Part shown: positions 40,143 through 48,519 of the stretch, piece after piece
Numbering within the stretch: the stretch's first letter is position 1
Layout: each line of letters begins with the position of its first letter
NCBI RefSeq assembly: GCF_016742955.1
Contig: NZ_JABBYC010000007.1
Coordinates: 1-64,000, forward strand
Reading direction: 5' to 3'
DNA from: Myceligenerans indicum
GTDB taxonomy: Bacteria > Actinomycetota > Actinomycetes > Actinomycetales > Cellulomonadaceae
DNA: 64,000 nt
Notes under the pieces: generated by a model
What the model saw: the letters and a program-made list of their open reading frames with translations, nothing else
The model's database searches: none
What the model was told of the DNA's origin: nothing
Program-made: the position numbers and the translations under genes

Positions 40143-41012
40143 ATGACGACGCACGAGAACACGGTATGGCTCATCACCGGCGCGAGCTCAGGTCTCGGCC
40201 TCGCCCTGGCCGAGGCCGCGCTGCGCGCCGGCGAGCGGGTGGTCGGGACAGCGCGGCGCACCGCCCGGTTCGACACGCTTCGCGCCCGGTACGGTGACCG
40301 GCTGCTCGCGGTCGAGCACGACGTGCGGGACACGAGCGGGGCGGCCGCGGTGGTGCGGCAGGCCCTGGAAACGTTCGGCCGGGTGGACGTGCTGGTCAAC
40401 AATGCCGGCGCCGGACAGGTCGGCGCCGCCGAGGAGATCACCGACGCCCAGTTGCGCGACATGCTGGACCAGCATCTCTTCGGCCCTGCCGCCTACGTCC
40501 GAGCAGTCCTGCCACACCTGCGTGAACGCGGTTCGGGCGCGGTCGTGCAGATGAGCAGCCAGGGCGGGCGCATGTCGTTCCCGGCGGTCGGCAGCTACTC
40601 GGCGGGCAAGTTCGCGTTGGAGGGCTGGTCCGAGGCGCTCGCGGGTGAGGTCGCTCCGTTCGGCATCCGGGTCCTGATCGTGGAGCCCAGCAGGTTCCGT
40701 ACCGAGTTCAACGCCGCCGGGGTCCTGCGGGAGGCTGCGCAGGACGCGTCCTACGACGGGGTGATCGGTGCCGTGCGCGCGAACCTGGCCGAGGCCGACG
40801 GGGTCCAGGAGGGGGATCCGGAGCGTGCGGCCGTCGTCGTGCGTGAGGTTCTCGACGCCCCCGACGCGCCGCTGCGCCTGCCGTTGGGGACGGAGTCGGT
40901 GCGCAACCTGCGGCGTGCCTACACGCGCGCCCTGGAAGACGTCGAGACGTGGGCGTCCGCGAGCGCGTCGGCGGACTTCCCGGGCCTGCCTCCTGCCGTG
41001 CGGGCGTTCTGA
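40143..41012 (+). CDS. Short-chain dehydrogenase in a MerR-paired unit
   Basis: 289 residues. LITGASSGLGLALAEAALRAGERVVGTARR cofactor motif, VNNAGAGQVGAAEE, catalytic Ser in QMSSQGGR, YSAGKFALEGWSEAL (YxxxK), and a C-terminus with RTEFNAAGV. It is the same 280-residue SDR type as the gene at 25012. NADP is suggested by the Arg-rich end of the second strand. It is transcribed from a MerR-type leaderless promoter and followed after 38 bp by a MerR gene. Substrate unknown. Confidence 0.9.
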   Translation: MTTHENTVWLITGASSGLGLALAEAALRAGERVVGTARRTARFDTLRARYGDRLLAVEHDVRDTSGAAAVVRQALETFGRVDVLVNNAGAGQVGAAEEITDAQLRDMLDQHLFGPAAYVRAVLPHLRERGSGAVVQMSSQGGRMSFPAVGSYSAGKFALEGWSEALAGEVAPFGIRVLIVEPSRFRTEFNAAGVLREAAQDASYDGVIGAVRANLAEADGVQEGDPERAAVVVREVLDAPDAPLRLPLGTESVRNLRRAYTRALEDVETWASASASADFPGLPPAVRAF

Positions 41013-41050
41013 TGCCCGGTCGCACCGTGGTCCCGTCTAGGGTGGCCGGC

Positions 41051-41551
41051 ATGGCAACGGATGACCTGATGTCCCGGGCGCTGGACTTGCTGGGGGAGGA
41101 CGGCGTGCCGTCGGTCGAGGCGATCCACCTGCTGACCGACCCGGACGCGACGACCGGGCCGATGACGATCGCCGAGGCCGCGGCCCACCTCGACGTCTCG
41201 CCTCACACGCTGCGCTACTACGAGCGGGCCGGCCTGGTCGAGGTGGGCCGGGACGCCACCGGCTACCGGGTGTACGACGCCGCGGCGATGCGCCGGCTGG
41301 TCTTCCTGACCCGGATGCGCCTGTCGGGCATGCCGATGCGTGACCTGCAGCACTATGTGTCGCTGGTCGACGCCGGTAGCCACACCGAGCCGGAGAGGCT
41401 GGACCTCCTGCTGGAGCACCGGGACACCATCCGTCGTCGTCTGCGGGAGCTGACCCTCTCCCTGGTGGCCACGGAGCACAAGATCGCCGCCTACGGCGGA
41501 TCGACGGGGCCGGACGTGGCCGGGACCAGGGGCCGGGCGGCCTCGCCATGA
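41051..41551 (+). CDS. MerR-family regulator
   Basis: 166 residues. The MerR helix-turn-helix is MTIAEAAAHLDVSPHTLRYYERAGLVEVGRDATGYRVYDAAAMRRLVFLTRMRLSGMPM, placed after an unusual N-terminal extension of about 37 residues. The C-terminal coiled helix (LDLLLEHRDTIRRRLRELTLSLVATEHKIAAY) forms the dimer; there is no separate effector domain. TAGGGT lies 7 nt before the ATG (leaderless -10). It is directly downstream of the SDR at 40143, whose promoter has a matching palindromic operator. Confidence 0.9.
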   Translation: MATDDLMSRALDLLGEDGVPSVEAIHLLTDPDATTGPMTIAEAAAHLDVSPHTLRYYERAGLVEVGRDATGYRVYDAAAMRRLVFLTRMRLSGMPMRDLQHYVSLVDAGSHTEPERLDLLLEHRDTIRRRLRELTLSLVATEHKIAAYGGSTGPDVAGTRGRAASP

Positions 41552-41722
41552 TCCGCGCCACGATCGCGCGCACGGTGGATCGCCGGGATCCCGAACGGTC
41601 TTCGCGCGGGTGCCCGGCCGTCGTCGCCCGTCACCCGCAGGTAGTTGCGTAGCTGCACGGCCGCCGAGACGACGCAGCCGAGGACGAAGCCCCACTGGTC
41701 GGTCGCCGGCCTCACAGGAGGC

Positions 41723-42820
41723 CTACGACCGCATGCTGCTGCCGGTGTCCGGCGAACCGCCCGGGCCGGTGCCGGGGTGCAGGACGAGCTTGCCCACGTG
41801 CCGGCGTCGTGCCAGTTCCTCCTGGGCGCGGGCTGCTTCCTCCAGGGGAAACGACGCCGCGACGACGGGCCGGATCTCCGCGCGCCGTGCCAGGTCCATC
41901 AGGAGGCCGAAGTGGGCGGGGGTGTGCATCGTCGAGCCGACCACCTGCGTGTTGTGCAGGTAGAGGCGGCGCACGTCGAAGCTCACCCGGTACCCGCCGA
42001 GCGCTCCGGCGACCACCCACCGCCCGCCCGGGCGCAGCAGCGGCAGGCCGTGACCCAGCAGGTCGCCCGCGACGACGTCGAGTGCGACGTCGATCCCCTC
42101 GGGCGCCGCCGCGCGGAGCTGCTCCACGACGTCTCGTGACCGGTCGACGACGTCGTGGGCGCCGGCCGCGCGGACGGCGTCGACCTTGGAACCGCTGCTG
42201 ATCGCGACCACCCTGGCCCCGCGGGCGCGGGCGAGCTGTACCAGCGCCAGACCGACACCGCCGGACGCCCCGGAGACCAGGGCGGTCTGCCCGGAGCGCA
42301 GCCGTCCGCGCTCGATCATGCCCAGCGCCGTGCCGTAGGCGATGGGCAGGCTCGCGAGCTGGTCGTCGCTGAGCGGCGACCGCGTGACGTCGTGCACGCG
42401 CTCGGCGGGTGCCGTCACGTACTGCGCGTAACCTCCGTCGCGCTCGCTTCCCATCAGCCCTGCCACGTTCGCGTCCGGGCCGTCGGCGTCGTAGATCGCC
42501 GGGTCCACGACGACGCGGCGGCCGACGAGGCCGTCGTCGACCTCTGGGCCGACGGCGGCGATCCGGCCGGCGACGTCGGCGCCCTGGATGCGCGGGAAGT
42601 CGATCGGTCCGCGCCAGCCGGACAGCGCGGTGGGATCGTCCGCGCGACCGTACGCGCCCTCCCGCGTCCACAGGTCGGTGTTGTTCAGCGCTGCGGCGCT
42701 GACGGCGACCAGCACCTCCCCGGAGGCGGGCGTGGGGACGGGCACCTGCGTGACCTCGAGGGCCCCGGGGCCTCCGTGCGCGGTGATCCGTGCGGCGTTC
42801 ATGGTCGTCGGGATGTTCAT
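41723..42820 (-). CDS. Zinc-type alcohol dehydrogenase / quinone-oxidoreductase-like (MDR)
   Basis: 365 residues of a medium-chain dehydrogenase: MNAARITAHGGPGALEVTQVPVPTPASGEVLVAVSAAALNNTDLWTREG at the N-terminus, GADVAGRIAAVG, and the nucleotide-binding VSGASGGVGLALVQLARARGARVVAIS. The structural-zinc cysteines of true ADHs are absent, pointing to the quinone-oxidoreductase/crotonyl-reductase side of the family and NADPH use. GTGGAG precedes the ATG. It is divergent from a TetR gene with two near-identical operators between, so it is likely induced by its substrate. Confidence 0.88.
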   Translation of the reverse strand: MNIPTTMNAARITAHGGPGALEVTQVPVPTPASGEVLVAVSAAALNNTDLWTREGAYGRADDPTALSGWRGPIDFPRIQGADVAGRIAAVGPEVDDGLVGRRVVVDPAIYDADGPDANVAGLMGSERDGGYAQYVTAPAERVHDVTRSPLSDDQLASLPIAYGTALGMIERGRLRSGQTALVSGASGGVGLALVQLARARGARVVAISSGSKVDAVRAAGAHDVVDRSRDVVEQLRAAAPEGIDVALDVVAGDLLGHGLPLLRPGGRWVVAGALGGYRVSFDVRRLYLHNTQVVGSTMHTPAHFGLLMDLARRAEIRPVVAASFPLEEAARAQEELARRRHVGKLVLHPGTGPGGSPDTGSSMRS

Positions 42821-42842
42821 GATGCTCCACCCTGTCGAGAAG

Positions 42843-42858
42843 TACACTGATCGGTGAA
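42843..42858. promoter_or_regulatory. TetR operator copy 1 (TACACTGATCGGTGAA)
   Basis: A 16-bp site matching copy 2 at 42870-42885 in 14 of 16 positions, with the CACxGATCGGTG dyad. It lies 22 bp before the dehydrogenase start on the minus strand. Confidence 0.65.
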
Positions 42859-42869
42859 CCATGCCAGGG

Positions 42870-42885
42870 TATACCGATCGGTGAA
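42870..42885. promoter_or_regulatory. TetR operator copy 2 (TATACCGATCGGTGAA)
   Basis: Contains the perfect palindrome ACCGATCGGT and ends in the ribosome-binding site (AAGGAG) of the tetR gene. The centre-to-centre distance to copy 1 is 27 bp, close to 2.5 helical turns. Confidence 0.65.
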
Positions 42886-42896
42886 GGAGTGCGCGC

Positions 42897-43505
42897 ATGC
42901 ACGAGACCCGGACCGTCACCCCTGCGGGCCGCCGCATCCTCGAGGCCGCGGAGGAGCTCTTCTACGGCCGGGGGATCGCGGCGGTCGGCGTGGACCTGAT
43001 CGCGGAGCGGTCGGGCGTGACCAAGAGGACGCTGTACAACCAGTTCGGTTCCAAGGACGCCCTCGTCGCGAGCTATCTCGCCGAGCGCGACCGGCGGTGG
43101 CGGTCCCTCGTCCGCCAGGAGGTCGAGTCGAGCCCCGACCCCGTCGAGGCCGTCACGGCGCCGTTCGGCGCCCTGCGCACCTGGAGCCGGACCAGCACCC
43201 GCGGATGCGCCTTCATCAACGCGCTGGCCGAGCTACCGGATCCGTCGCTTCCCGCGTACCGCGTCGTCACCGAGCAGAAGCGCTGGCTGCTGGAACTGTT
43301 CACGGACCTGGCCACCGCGGCGGGCTGCGCCGGTCCCGACACGCTGGCCGTACGTCTCCTCGTCCTGCACGAGGGAGCGCTCGCCATGCAGCCGCTCCCG
43401 TTCGACGCGCTCACGCAGAGCACCGAGCTCGCCCGGGAACTCGTGAGAGCCGGCCTCGGCACGAGGGAACCCGGGCCGGACGCGCGTCGTAGGCTTGCCC
43501 GGTGA
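42897..43505 (+). CDS. TetR-family repressor of the divergent dehydrogenase
   Basis: 202 residues. The TetR domain is RRILEAAEELFYGRGIAAVGVDLIAERSGVTKRTLYNQFGSKDALVASYL; the C-terminal part begins WRSLVRQEVESSPDPVEAV and contains STRGCAFINALAELPDPSLPAYRVV, a pattern common in actinobacterial TetR proteins next to oxidoreductases. AAGGAG is 7 nt before the ATG and is covered by operator copy 2, so it should repress itself and the divergent gene. Its stop overlaps the GTG of the deacylase-like gene. Confidence 0.9.
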   Translation: MHETRTVTPAGRRILEAAEELFYGRGIAAVGVDLIAERSGVTKRTLYNQFGSKDALVASYLAERDRRWRSLVRQEVESSPDPVEAVTAPFGALRTWSRTSTRGCAFINALAELPDPSLPAYRVVTEQKRWLLELFTDLATAAGCAGPDTLAVRLLVLHEGALAMQPLPFDALTQSTELARELVRAGLGTREPGPDARRRLAR

Positions 43506-43990
43506 CCTCGACCGAGCCTCCGGAGCGTGCCCTGGCCGACGCCGCCGCGCGCGGGCTGGAGGTCGCCCTGCTGTCCCGCACCTCGCGGCCCGAAGGAGTC
43601 GGTCCGGACGGGACCGTCGCGGTGAAGACGATCGTGCTGCACCGGCGCGACGGGTTCGTGTTCGTGCTGGTACCCCTGGACGAGCGGTTCTCGTGGCCGA
43701 AGCTGCGTGCGGCGCTGGGGGTGAACCGGGTGCGGCTGCCCAGCGAGGACGAGGCGTACCAGGCGACGGGGTACCGCCGGGGAACGATCACCCCGCTGGG
43801 GGCCGGCACGGCCTTCCCGGTGGTGGCGGACCTGCGCATCCTCGGCCACGACATCACGCTCGGCTCCGGCAGCCCCGGTCACGCGGTGAGGGTGCGGGCA
43901 GACGACCTCGTGCGGGCCTATGACGCGACCGTCGTCGATCTCGTTCCCGGTGGTCCTGCTTCCTCGGGCGAGCCGTCGACCGCCCGATGA
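43502..43990 (+). CDS. YbaK/ProX-type aminoacyl-tRNA editing deacylase-like protein
   Basis: 162 residues. VKTIVLHRRDGFVFVLVPLDERFSWPKLRAALGVNRVRLPSEDEAYQATGYRRGTITPLGAG has the conserved Lys after the first strand and the T(x)TP(L/F)G motif of the YbaK fold, whose members remove wrongly charged amino acids from tRNA. Which tRNA is edited cannot be told. The GTG overlaps the tetR stop (GTGA), and TAGGCT lies 7 nt before it, so a separate leaderless promoter is possible. It ends 15 bp before the convergent lacI gene. Confidence 0.85.
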   Translation: MTSTEPPERALADAAARGLEVALLSRTSRPEGVGPDGTVAVKTIVLHRRDGFVFVLVPLDERFSWPKLRAALGVNRVRLPSEDEAYQATGYRRGTITPLGAGTAFPVVADLRILGHDITLGSGSPGHAVRVRADDLVRAYDATVVDLVPGGPASSGEPSTAR

Positions 43991-44005
43991 TCCCGGCCGC
44001 GTGCC

Positions 44006-45022
44006 TCAGCCGCGCGTGCTCTCCCGGACCACGATCGTGCTGTCGAGATGGATGTCCGAGCGGTTCGACGTGTCGAGCGCCAGTGCCAGGGCCGCCCGGC
44101 CGGCGTCGTCGAACGGCAGGGACACGGTGGTCAGCGACGGCGTGAGGTCGCGCGCGATCGGGATGTCGTCGACGCCCGAGAGCGCGACGTCGCGCGGTGC
44201 CTCGAGGCCGGCGTCGCGCAGGGCGTGCAGCGCGCCGATGGCCAGGAGATCGTTGCCCGCCAGGATCATGTCCGGCTTCTCCCGCCGGCGCAGCAGGCGG
44301 CCCGTGGACGCGTTTCCCCCGGCGCGCGTGACGGGTGAGCTCTCCACGGCGATCGACGCGGCGTCGTAGCCGGCGGCGCCGAGACCGGCCAGGAAGCCGC
44401 GCGTCCGCGCCTCCACGGCCGGGTGGCCCTGGCTGGTCAGCACGGCGGGACGGGCCCGGCCCAGGGTGGCCATGTGAGCGGCGACGGCGTGACCGATGGC
44501 CACGTCGTCGAACCGTACGGAGGGAAACGCGTAGTCGTGCTCGCCGATGAAGACGATGTGCACGCCCTCCCGCTCGGCGGCCTCCAGTTCCTGGAGGATC
44601 CGCGTGCTCTCCGTGCCGACGAAGCTGGCGCTGGTCACGACGAGGGCGATCGGCCGCAGGCCACGCAGGATCCGCAGTGCGGCCAGATGGGCCTCGGTGT
44701 CCGGCCCGACGGCGGTGATGGACACGGCCACGCCCCGTTCCCGGCCGGCCTCCTCCATACCCGCCGCCATCGCCGCGATCGACGCGGTCCGGGGGTCGCT
44801 GGCGAGCAGCACGACGCCGGATCGCCTCCCGCGCAGGGCGCGCGCCGCCTGGTTGCTCACGTACCCGAGCGCGTCCGCGACGGCGAGCACCCGGATGCGC
44901 AGTTCCTCCCGTACGCCCCGGCCGTCGCCGTTCAGGACCCGGGACGCGGTGGACGGCGAGACACCGGCCACCTCGGCGACGTCACGCAGCGTCGTGCTGC
45001 CGCTGCGGCGGTCGGTCGGCAC
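44006..45022 (-). CDS. LacI-family transcriptional regulator (1)
   Basis: 338 residues. The headpiece TTLRDVAEVAGVSPSTASRVLNGDGRGVREELRIRVLAVADALGYVSNQAARALRGRRS includes the hinge helix; the rest is a type I periplasmic-binding-like ligand domain ending with ALSGVDDIPIARDLTPSLTTV and a VRESTRG tail. GTG 45022 with GAGGAG upstream is the only in-frame start near the headpiece. It is divergent from a second LacI gene across 117 bp. The ligand is probably a sugar; which operon it controls is not certain. Confidence 0.9.
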   Translation of the reverse strand: MPTDRRSGSTTLRDVAEVAGVSPSTASRVLNGDGRGVREELRIRVLAVADALGYVSNQAARALRGRRSGVVLLASDPRTASIAAMAAGMEEAGRERGVAVSITAVGPDTEAHLAALRILRGLRPIALVVTSASFVGTESTRILQELEAAEREGVHIVFIGEHDYAFPSVRFDDVAIGHAVAAHMATLGRARPAVLTSQGHPAVEARTRGFLAGLGAAGYDAASIAVESSPVTRAGGNASTGRLLRRREKPDMILAGNDLLAIGALHALRDAGLEAPRDVALSGVDDIPIARDLTPSLTTVSLPFDDAGRAALALALDTSNRSDIHLDSTIVVRESTRG

Positions 45023-45139
45023 TCGTCATCGCTCCTCTCTGCCGGGCCTGGCCGGCTCGTGCCCAGTATCCCGTGCCACGTCCCGCCCGCACCGCCGGTG
45101 ACACGGTCCGACGGCCCCTCGAGGTGGGACAATGAGCCG

Positions 45140-46192
45140 GTGACGAGCGGCATCAGCAGTGACCAGGCCGGCGCCCGGCGGGCTGCCGTCACGCTCCGTG
45201 ACGTCGCCCGGGAGGCCGGCGTCGGCCTCGGCACGGCCTCCCGGGCCCTGGCCCCGGGATCCCAGTACGTGGCGGACGACGTGCGCAGCCGGGTGCTCGC
45301 GGTCGCCGAGCGGCTGAGCTACCGGCCCAACGCCTCGGCGCGGGCGACGACCACCGGATCGACGCCGACGATCGCGGTCCTGGTCTCCGACATCCGCGAC
45401 CCGTACTACGCCCAGCTCGTGCACGGAGCCATCGGCAAGGCCCGCGGCGACGGGCAGATGGTCACCATCACCGGCACCGACCACGCCGTGGACGACGAGG
45501 TGCGCGTGATCAGGATGCTGCGCAGCCAGCGGCCACGGGCGCTGGTGCTCACCGGTCCGCGGACCGGCTCGCCCGCCTCCCTGCTGCGCGAACTCGAACG
45601 CTACGAACGTGACGGCGGCCGGGTCGTCGTCGCGGGGGACGACGACCTGCCGTTCGACACCGCCGTCGTGCCCCGGCAGGAGGGCGCCCGCCTGCTCGTG
45701 ACGACGCTGCGGGAGCTGGGGTACCGCTCGATCGCCCTGATCCGGCCCGCGGCGGACACCGCGGACGTGCGTGCGTGGGAGGCGGGCATCGTGCAGGGCG
45801 CCCGGGCGGCCGGTGTCCGGGTCGACGTGGTGCGGACCCCGGGCGTCGAGCGGTCGCGCGACGGCGGCCGGGCGGCGACGGCCGAGCTCCTGGACGACGG
45901 GCGCCCGGACGTCGACGCGGTGGTCGCGGCGACGGACACCATGGCCCTGGGGGCACTGAGCGCCGTTCGGGACGCGGGGCTCGAACCGGGCCGGGACCTG
46001 GGCGTGGCCGGGTTCGACGACGTCGTGGACGCGGACGACGTCGTCCCCGGGCTGACCAGCGTGGATCTGTCCCTGGAGGCGATCGGTGGTGCCGCGGTGG
46101 ACCTGGCGCTGCTGGCGCCGGCCGCCGAGCGCCGCCGCATCGAGTTCGATGCCCGCGTGGCGGTGCGCGGCAGTACGCCGCCGCGCGGCTGA
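45140..46192 (+). CDS. LacI-family transcriptional regulator (2)
   Basis: 350 residues. Headpiece VTLRDVAREAGVGLGTASRALAPGSQYVADDVRSRVLAVAERLSYRPNASARAT, followed by IAVLVSDIRDPYYAQLVHGAIGKA and the ligand domain, with VAGFDDVVDADDVVPGLTSVDL near the C-terminus. GTG 45140 lies 6 nt after GACAAT, a leaderless-type -10. It faces the xylo-oligosaccharide-type ABC operon (convergent, with a perfect hairpin between) and is a good candidate for binding the AACGGTTCCAT sites ahead of GH115. Confidence 0.9.
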   Translation: MTSGISSDQAGARRAAVTLRDVAREAGVGLGTASRALAPGSQYVADDVRSRVLAVAERLSYRPNASARATTTGSTPTIAVLVSDIRDPYYAQLVHGAIGKARGDGQMVTITGTDHAVDDEVRVIRMLRSQRPRALVLTGPRTGSPASLLRELERYERDGGRVVVAGDDDLPFDTAVVPRQEGARLLVTTLRELGYRSIALIRPAADTADVRAWEAGIVQGARAAGVRVDVVRTPGVERSRDGGRAATAELLDDGRPDVDAVVAATDTMALGALSAVRDAGLEPGRDLGVAGFDDVVDADDVVPGLTSVDLSLEAIGGAAVDLALLAPAAERRRIEFDARVAVRGSTPPRG

Positions 46193-46203
46193 GGCAAGGG
46201 TGG

Positions 46204-46234
46204 CGCGCGGGGCCGGCCCGGCCGGCCCCGCGCG
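46204..46234. terminator. Perfect 13-bp hairpin between convergent genes
   Basis: CGCGCGGGGCCGG (46204-46216) and CCGGCCCCGCGCG (46222-46234) with a 5-nt loop, in the 60-bp gap between the lacI and binding-protein genes. Strong bidirectional terminator. Confidence 0.8.
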
Positions 46235-46252
46235 GTGTCGTCGTGGCATCGC

Positions 46253-47566
46253 CTACTTCGCGGCGTCCACCGCCGACCGGAGCTCGTCGATGAACCCTTC
46301 GGCCGCCTCCGCGGGCGTCCGCTCCTCGAACAGCACGTCCTGGAGGTACCGCAGGATCAGCGTGTCGGTCTCGGACGCCCCGTTCGGCACGATCTCCGGG
46401 GCGTCACCGAGCTGCGGGGCCAGGGAATCGCTGTAGTCGACGGCCTTCTTCTCGTCGTCGGTCAGCCCGTCGGCGATCGAGGCGAGGATCTCGGGGTTCG
46501 CCGGAAGCCCTCGCTCGGTTCCGAGGATCGCGCCGGCCTGCGGGTCGTTGACCATGAAGTCGACGAACAGCGCGGCCTCCGCCGGGTGCGCGCTGCGGGC
46601 CGACACCGACCAGTACATGCCCGGCTTGAGGTACTGGTAGCCCGACCCGTCGGCGCCGTCGGCCGGCAGCGCCGCGATGGTCACGTTCGCGCCGCCGGCG
46701 GCGGCCGCGTACGCCGTGAGCTGGGTGACCTGAGAGAAGATCATCGCGGTCTTCCCGGTCGCGAAGTCCTGCTGGTCCAGGGACGCCGACGCCTGCTCGG
46801 CGAACTGCGACGCCGACTGCGCCGCGCCGTCCTTGGTCCAGTCCAGTGCCCGCTGGAAGTACTGCTCCAGCGTCGCCGGGTCGATCGCCACGTCGCCGTC
46901 GGCGAAGAGCTCGTCACCGGCCTGCCGGGCGGCGAGCTGGAGGGAGTACTCGTTGTTCCACGGCGTGATGCCCACCGTCCGGCCGCCGGACTTCTCGGAG
47001 ACCGACCGGGCGAACGCGTCGAACTCGTCCCACGTCCAGGTGTCCGTGTCCGGCAGCTCGATGCCGAGGTCGGCGAGCACGTCCTGGTTGACGAGAAGGC
47101 CGAACGCCGTGGTGGAGACCGGCATCCCGTAGAGCGTGTCCCCGGACCGGCCCATGCCCAGCACGGGATCGTCGAGGCCGGACGTCGTCAGCTGCGGGAG
47201 CGCGCCGAGGTCTGCGAGCGCGCCGCGGTCGGCGTAGGAGGCCAGGTAGAGCTGGTCCATCTGGATCACGTCAGGGGAGTTGCCTCCGGCGGTCGACGTC
47301 GCGAGCTTGTCCCAGTACCCCGTCCAGTCGGCGAACTCGCCGGTGACGTGAATGTTCGGGTGCTTCTCCTCGAAGGCGTCGATGGCTTCCTGGGTGCGCT
47401 CGTGCCGGGCGTCGCCGCCCCACCACGTCACCCGGAGGTCGACGTCCCCGCCGCTCAGCTCGGTGCCGCCGCTGCCTTCCGCCGTGCCGCAGGCGGCCAG
47501 GCCGACGGTCAGCGCGAGGGTGCCGGCGGCTGCCGCCGCACGCACGGACCACGTTGTCGTACGCAT
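46253..47566 (-). CDS. Sugar ABC importer binding lipoprotein (CUT1)
   Basis: 437 residues. A lipobox (LALTVGLAAC) ends the signal sequence, so the protein is a membrane-anchored lipoprotein. LRVTWWGGDARHERTQEAIDAFEEKHPNIHVTGEF is the standard first block of solute-binding proteins for oligosaccharides, with YLKPGMYWSVSARSAHPAEAALFVDFMVNDP near the end. It is the third gene after two permeases, an order that is less common than binding protein first. The likely ligand is an aldouronic or xylo-oligosaccharide, judging from the divergent GH115; this is an inference. No ATPase gene lies in the locus, so a shared MsiK-type ATPase elsewhere is expected. Confidence 0.88.
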   Translation of the reverse strand: MRTTTWSVRAAAAAGTLALTVGLAACGTAEGSGGTELSGGDVDLRVTWWGGDARHERTQEAIDAFEEKHPNIHVTGEFADWTGYWDKLATSTAGGNSPDVIQMDQLYLASYADRGALADLGALPQLTTSGLDDPVLGMGRSGDTLYGMPVSTTAFGLLVNQDVLADLGIELPDTDTWTWDEFDAFARSVSEKSGGRTVGITPWNNEYSLQLAARQAGDELFADGDVAIDPATLEQYFQRALDWTKDGAAQSASQFAEQASASLDQQDFATGKTAMIFSQVTQLTAYAAAAGGANVTIAALPADGADGSGYQYLKPGMYWSVSARSAHPAEAALFVDFMVNDPQAGAILGTERGLPANPEILASIADGLTDDEKKAVDYSDSLAPQLGDAPEIVPNGASETDTLILRYLQDVLFEERTPAEAAEGFIDELRSAVDAAK

Positions 47567-47607
47567 GTGTGTCACTTTCTGTCGGTGCCGTCGCCGGCAA
47601 CTGGTGG

Positions 47608-48519
47608 TTACTTGCCGCCTGTGGTGGCGATGCCGCGGACCAGGTACTTCTGTCCGACGCCGAACGCCACGACCAGCGGGAGGACGGAGACGACGCTCAT
47701 CGCGAACATCGCCCCGTAGGAGGACTGGGACTGCGCGTCGACGAACGACCGCAGTGCGACCGGGACCGTGTAGAGGTTCGGGTCGGTGAGGTAGATGAGC
47801 TGGCTGAAGAAGTCGTTCCAGGTCCAGATGAAGGTGAAGATCGCCGTCGTCGCGAGGGCCGGGGTCATCAGGGGCAGCAGGATCTGGCAGAAGATCCGTC
47901 CGTGGCCGGCGCCGTCGATGCGCGCGGCCTCGTCCAGCTCCTTGGGCAGGCCGCGGATGAACTGGATCATGAGGAACACGAAGAACCCGTCGGTGGCCAG
48001 GAACTTCGGCACGATGAGCGGCCACACCGTGTTGATGAGGCCGGCCTGTGCCCAGATCACGTACTGCGGCACGATCACGACGTGGATCGGGATCATGATC
48101 ATCAGCAGCATGACCACGAAGGCCGGCCTCTGGAACCGGAACCGCAGCCGCGCGAACCCGTAGGCGGCCATGGAGCAGGAGATCAGGTTGCCGACGATGG
48201 CGCCGGCCACGACGAGCGCCGAGTTGAGCAGGTAGGTGCTGAACGGCGCGCCCAGGGCGTTCCACCCGGAGGTGTAGTTGGAGACCTCGAAGGTGTTCGG
48301 CACCAGGGAGGGGTTGCCGAAGATGTGGCCGTCGGGACGGAGCGAGCTGACGATCATCCACAGGATCGGGTAGAGGGCGACGACCACGACGGCGATCATG
48401 AGGGCCTGCCGCAGCACGCGGAACACCCGGGTGCGGACGCTCGGGCGGTGCCGTCGGAGCTCCGGGGGTGTCCGGGGACCGGTCGTGGTGGCGGGAGTGG
48501 TGATGGTGTCAGTCGTCAT
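47608..48519 (-). CDS. Sugar ABC importer permease, MalG-type (CUT1)
   Basis: 303 residues with six membrane segments (MIAVVVVALYPILWMIVSSL onward). The EAA loop ELDEAARIDGAGHGRIFCQILLPLMTPALAT contacts the ATPase and marks the MalG/LacG side of CUT1 permeases. The N-terminal 30 residues are cytoplasmic and Thr/Pro/Arg-rich. It starts inside the end of the other permease gene (11-bp overlap) and precedes the binding-protein gene by 41 bp, so all three are one operon. Confidence 0.92.
   Translation of the reverse strand: MTTDTITTPATTTGPRTPPELRRHRPSVRTRVFRVLRQALMIAVVVVALYPILWMIVSSLRPDGHIFGNPSLVPNTFEVSNYTSGWNALGAPFSTYLLNSALVVAGAIVGNLISCSMAAYGFARLRFRFQRPAFVVMLLMIMIPIHVVIVPQYVIWAQAGLINTVWPLIVPKFLATDGFFVFLMIQFIRGLPKELDEAARIDGAGHGRIFCQILLPLMTPALATTAIFTFIWTWNDFFSQLIYLTDPNLYTVPVALRSFVDAQSQSSYGAMFAMSVVSVLPLVVAFGVGQKYLVRGIATTGGK

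Noticed and set aside
41491-41715. 74-residue minus-strand frame (GTG start) 7 bp after the MDR gene
   Set aside because: The first 30 residues look faintly protein-like, but there is no ribosome-binding site, no family match, and its end is antisense to the merR gene.
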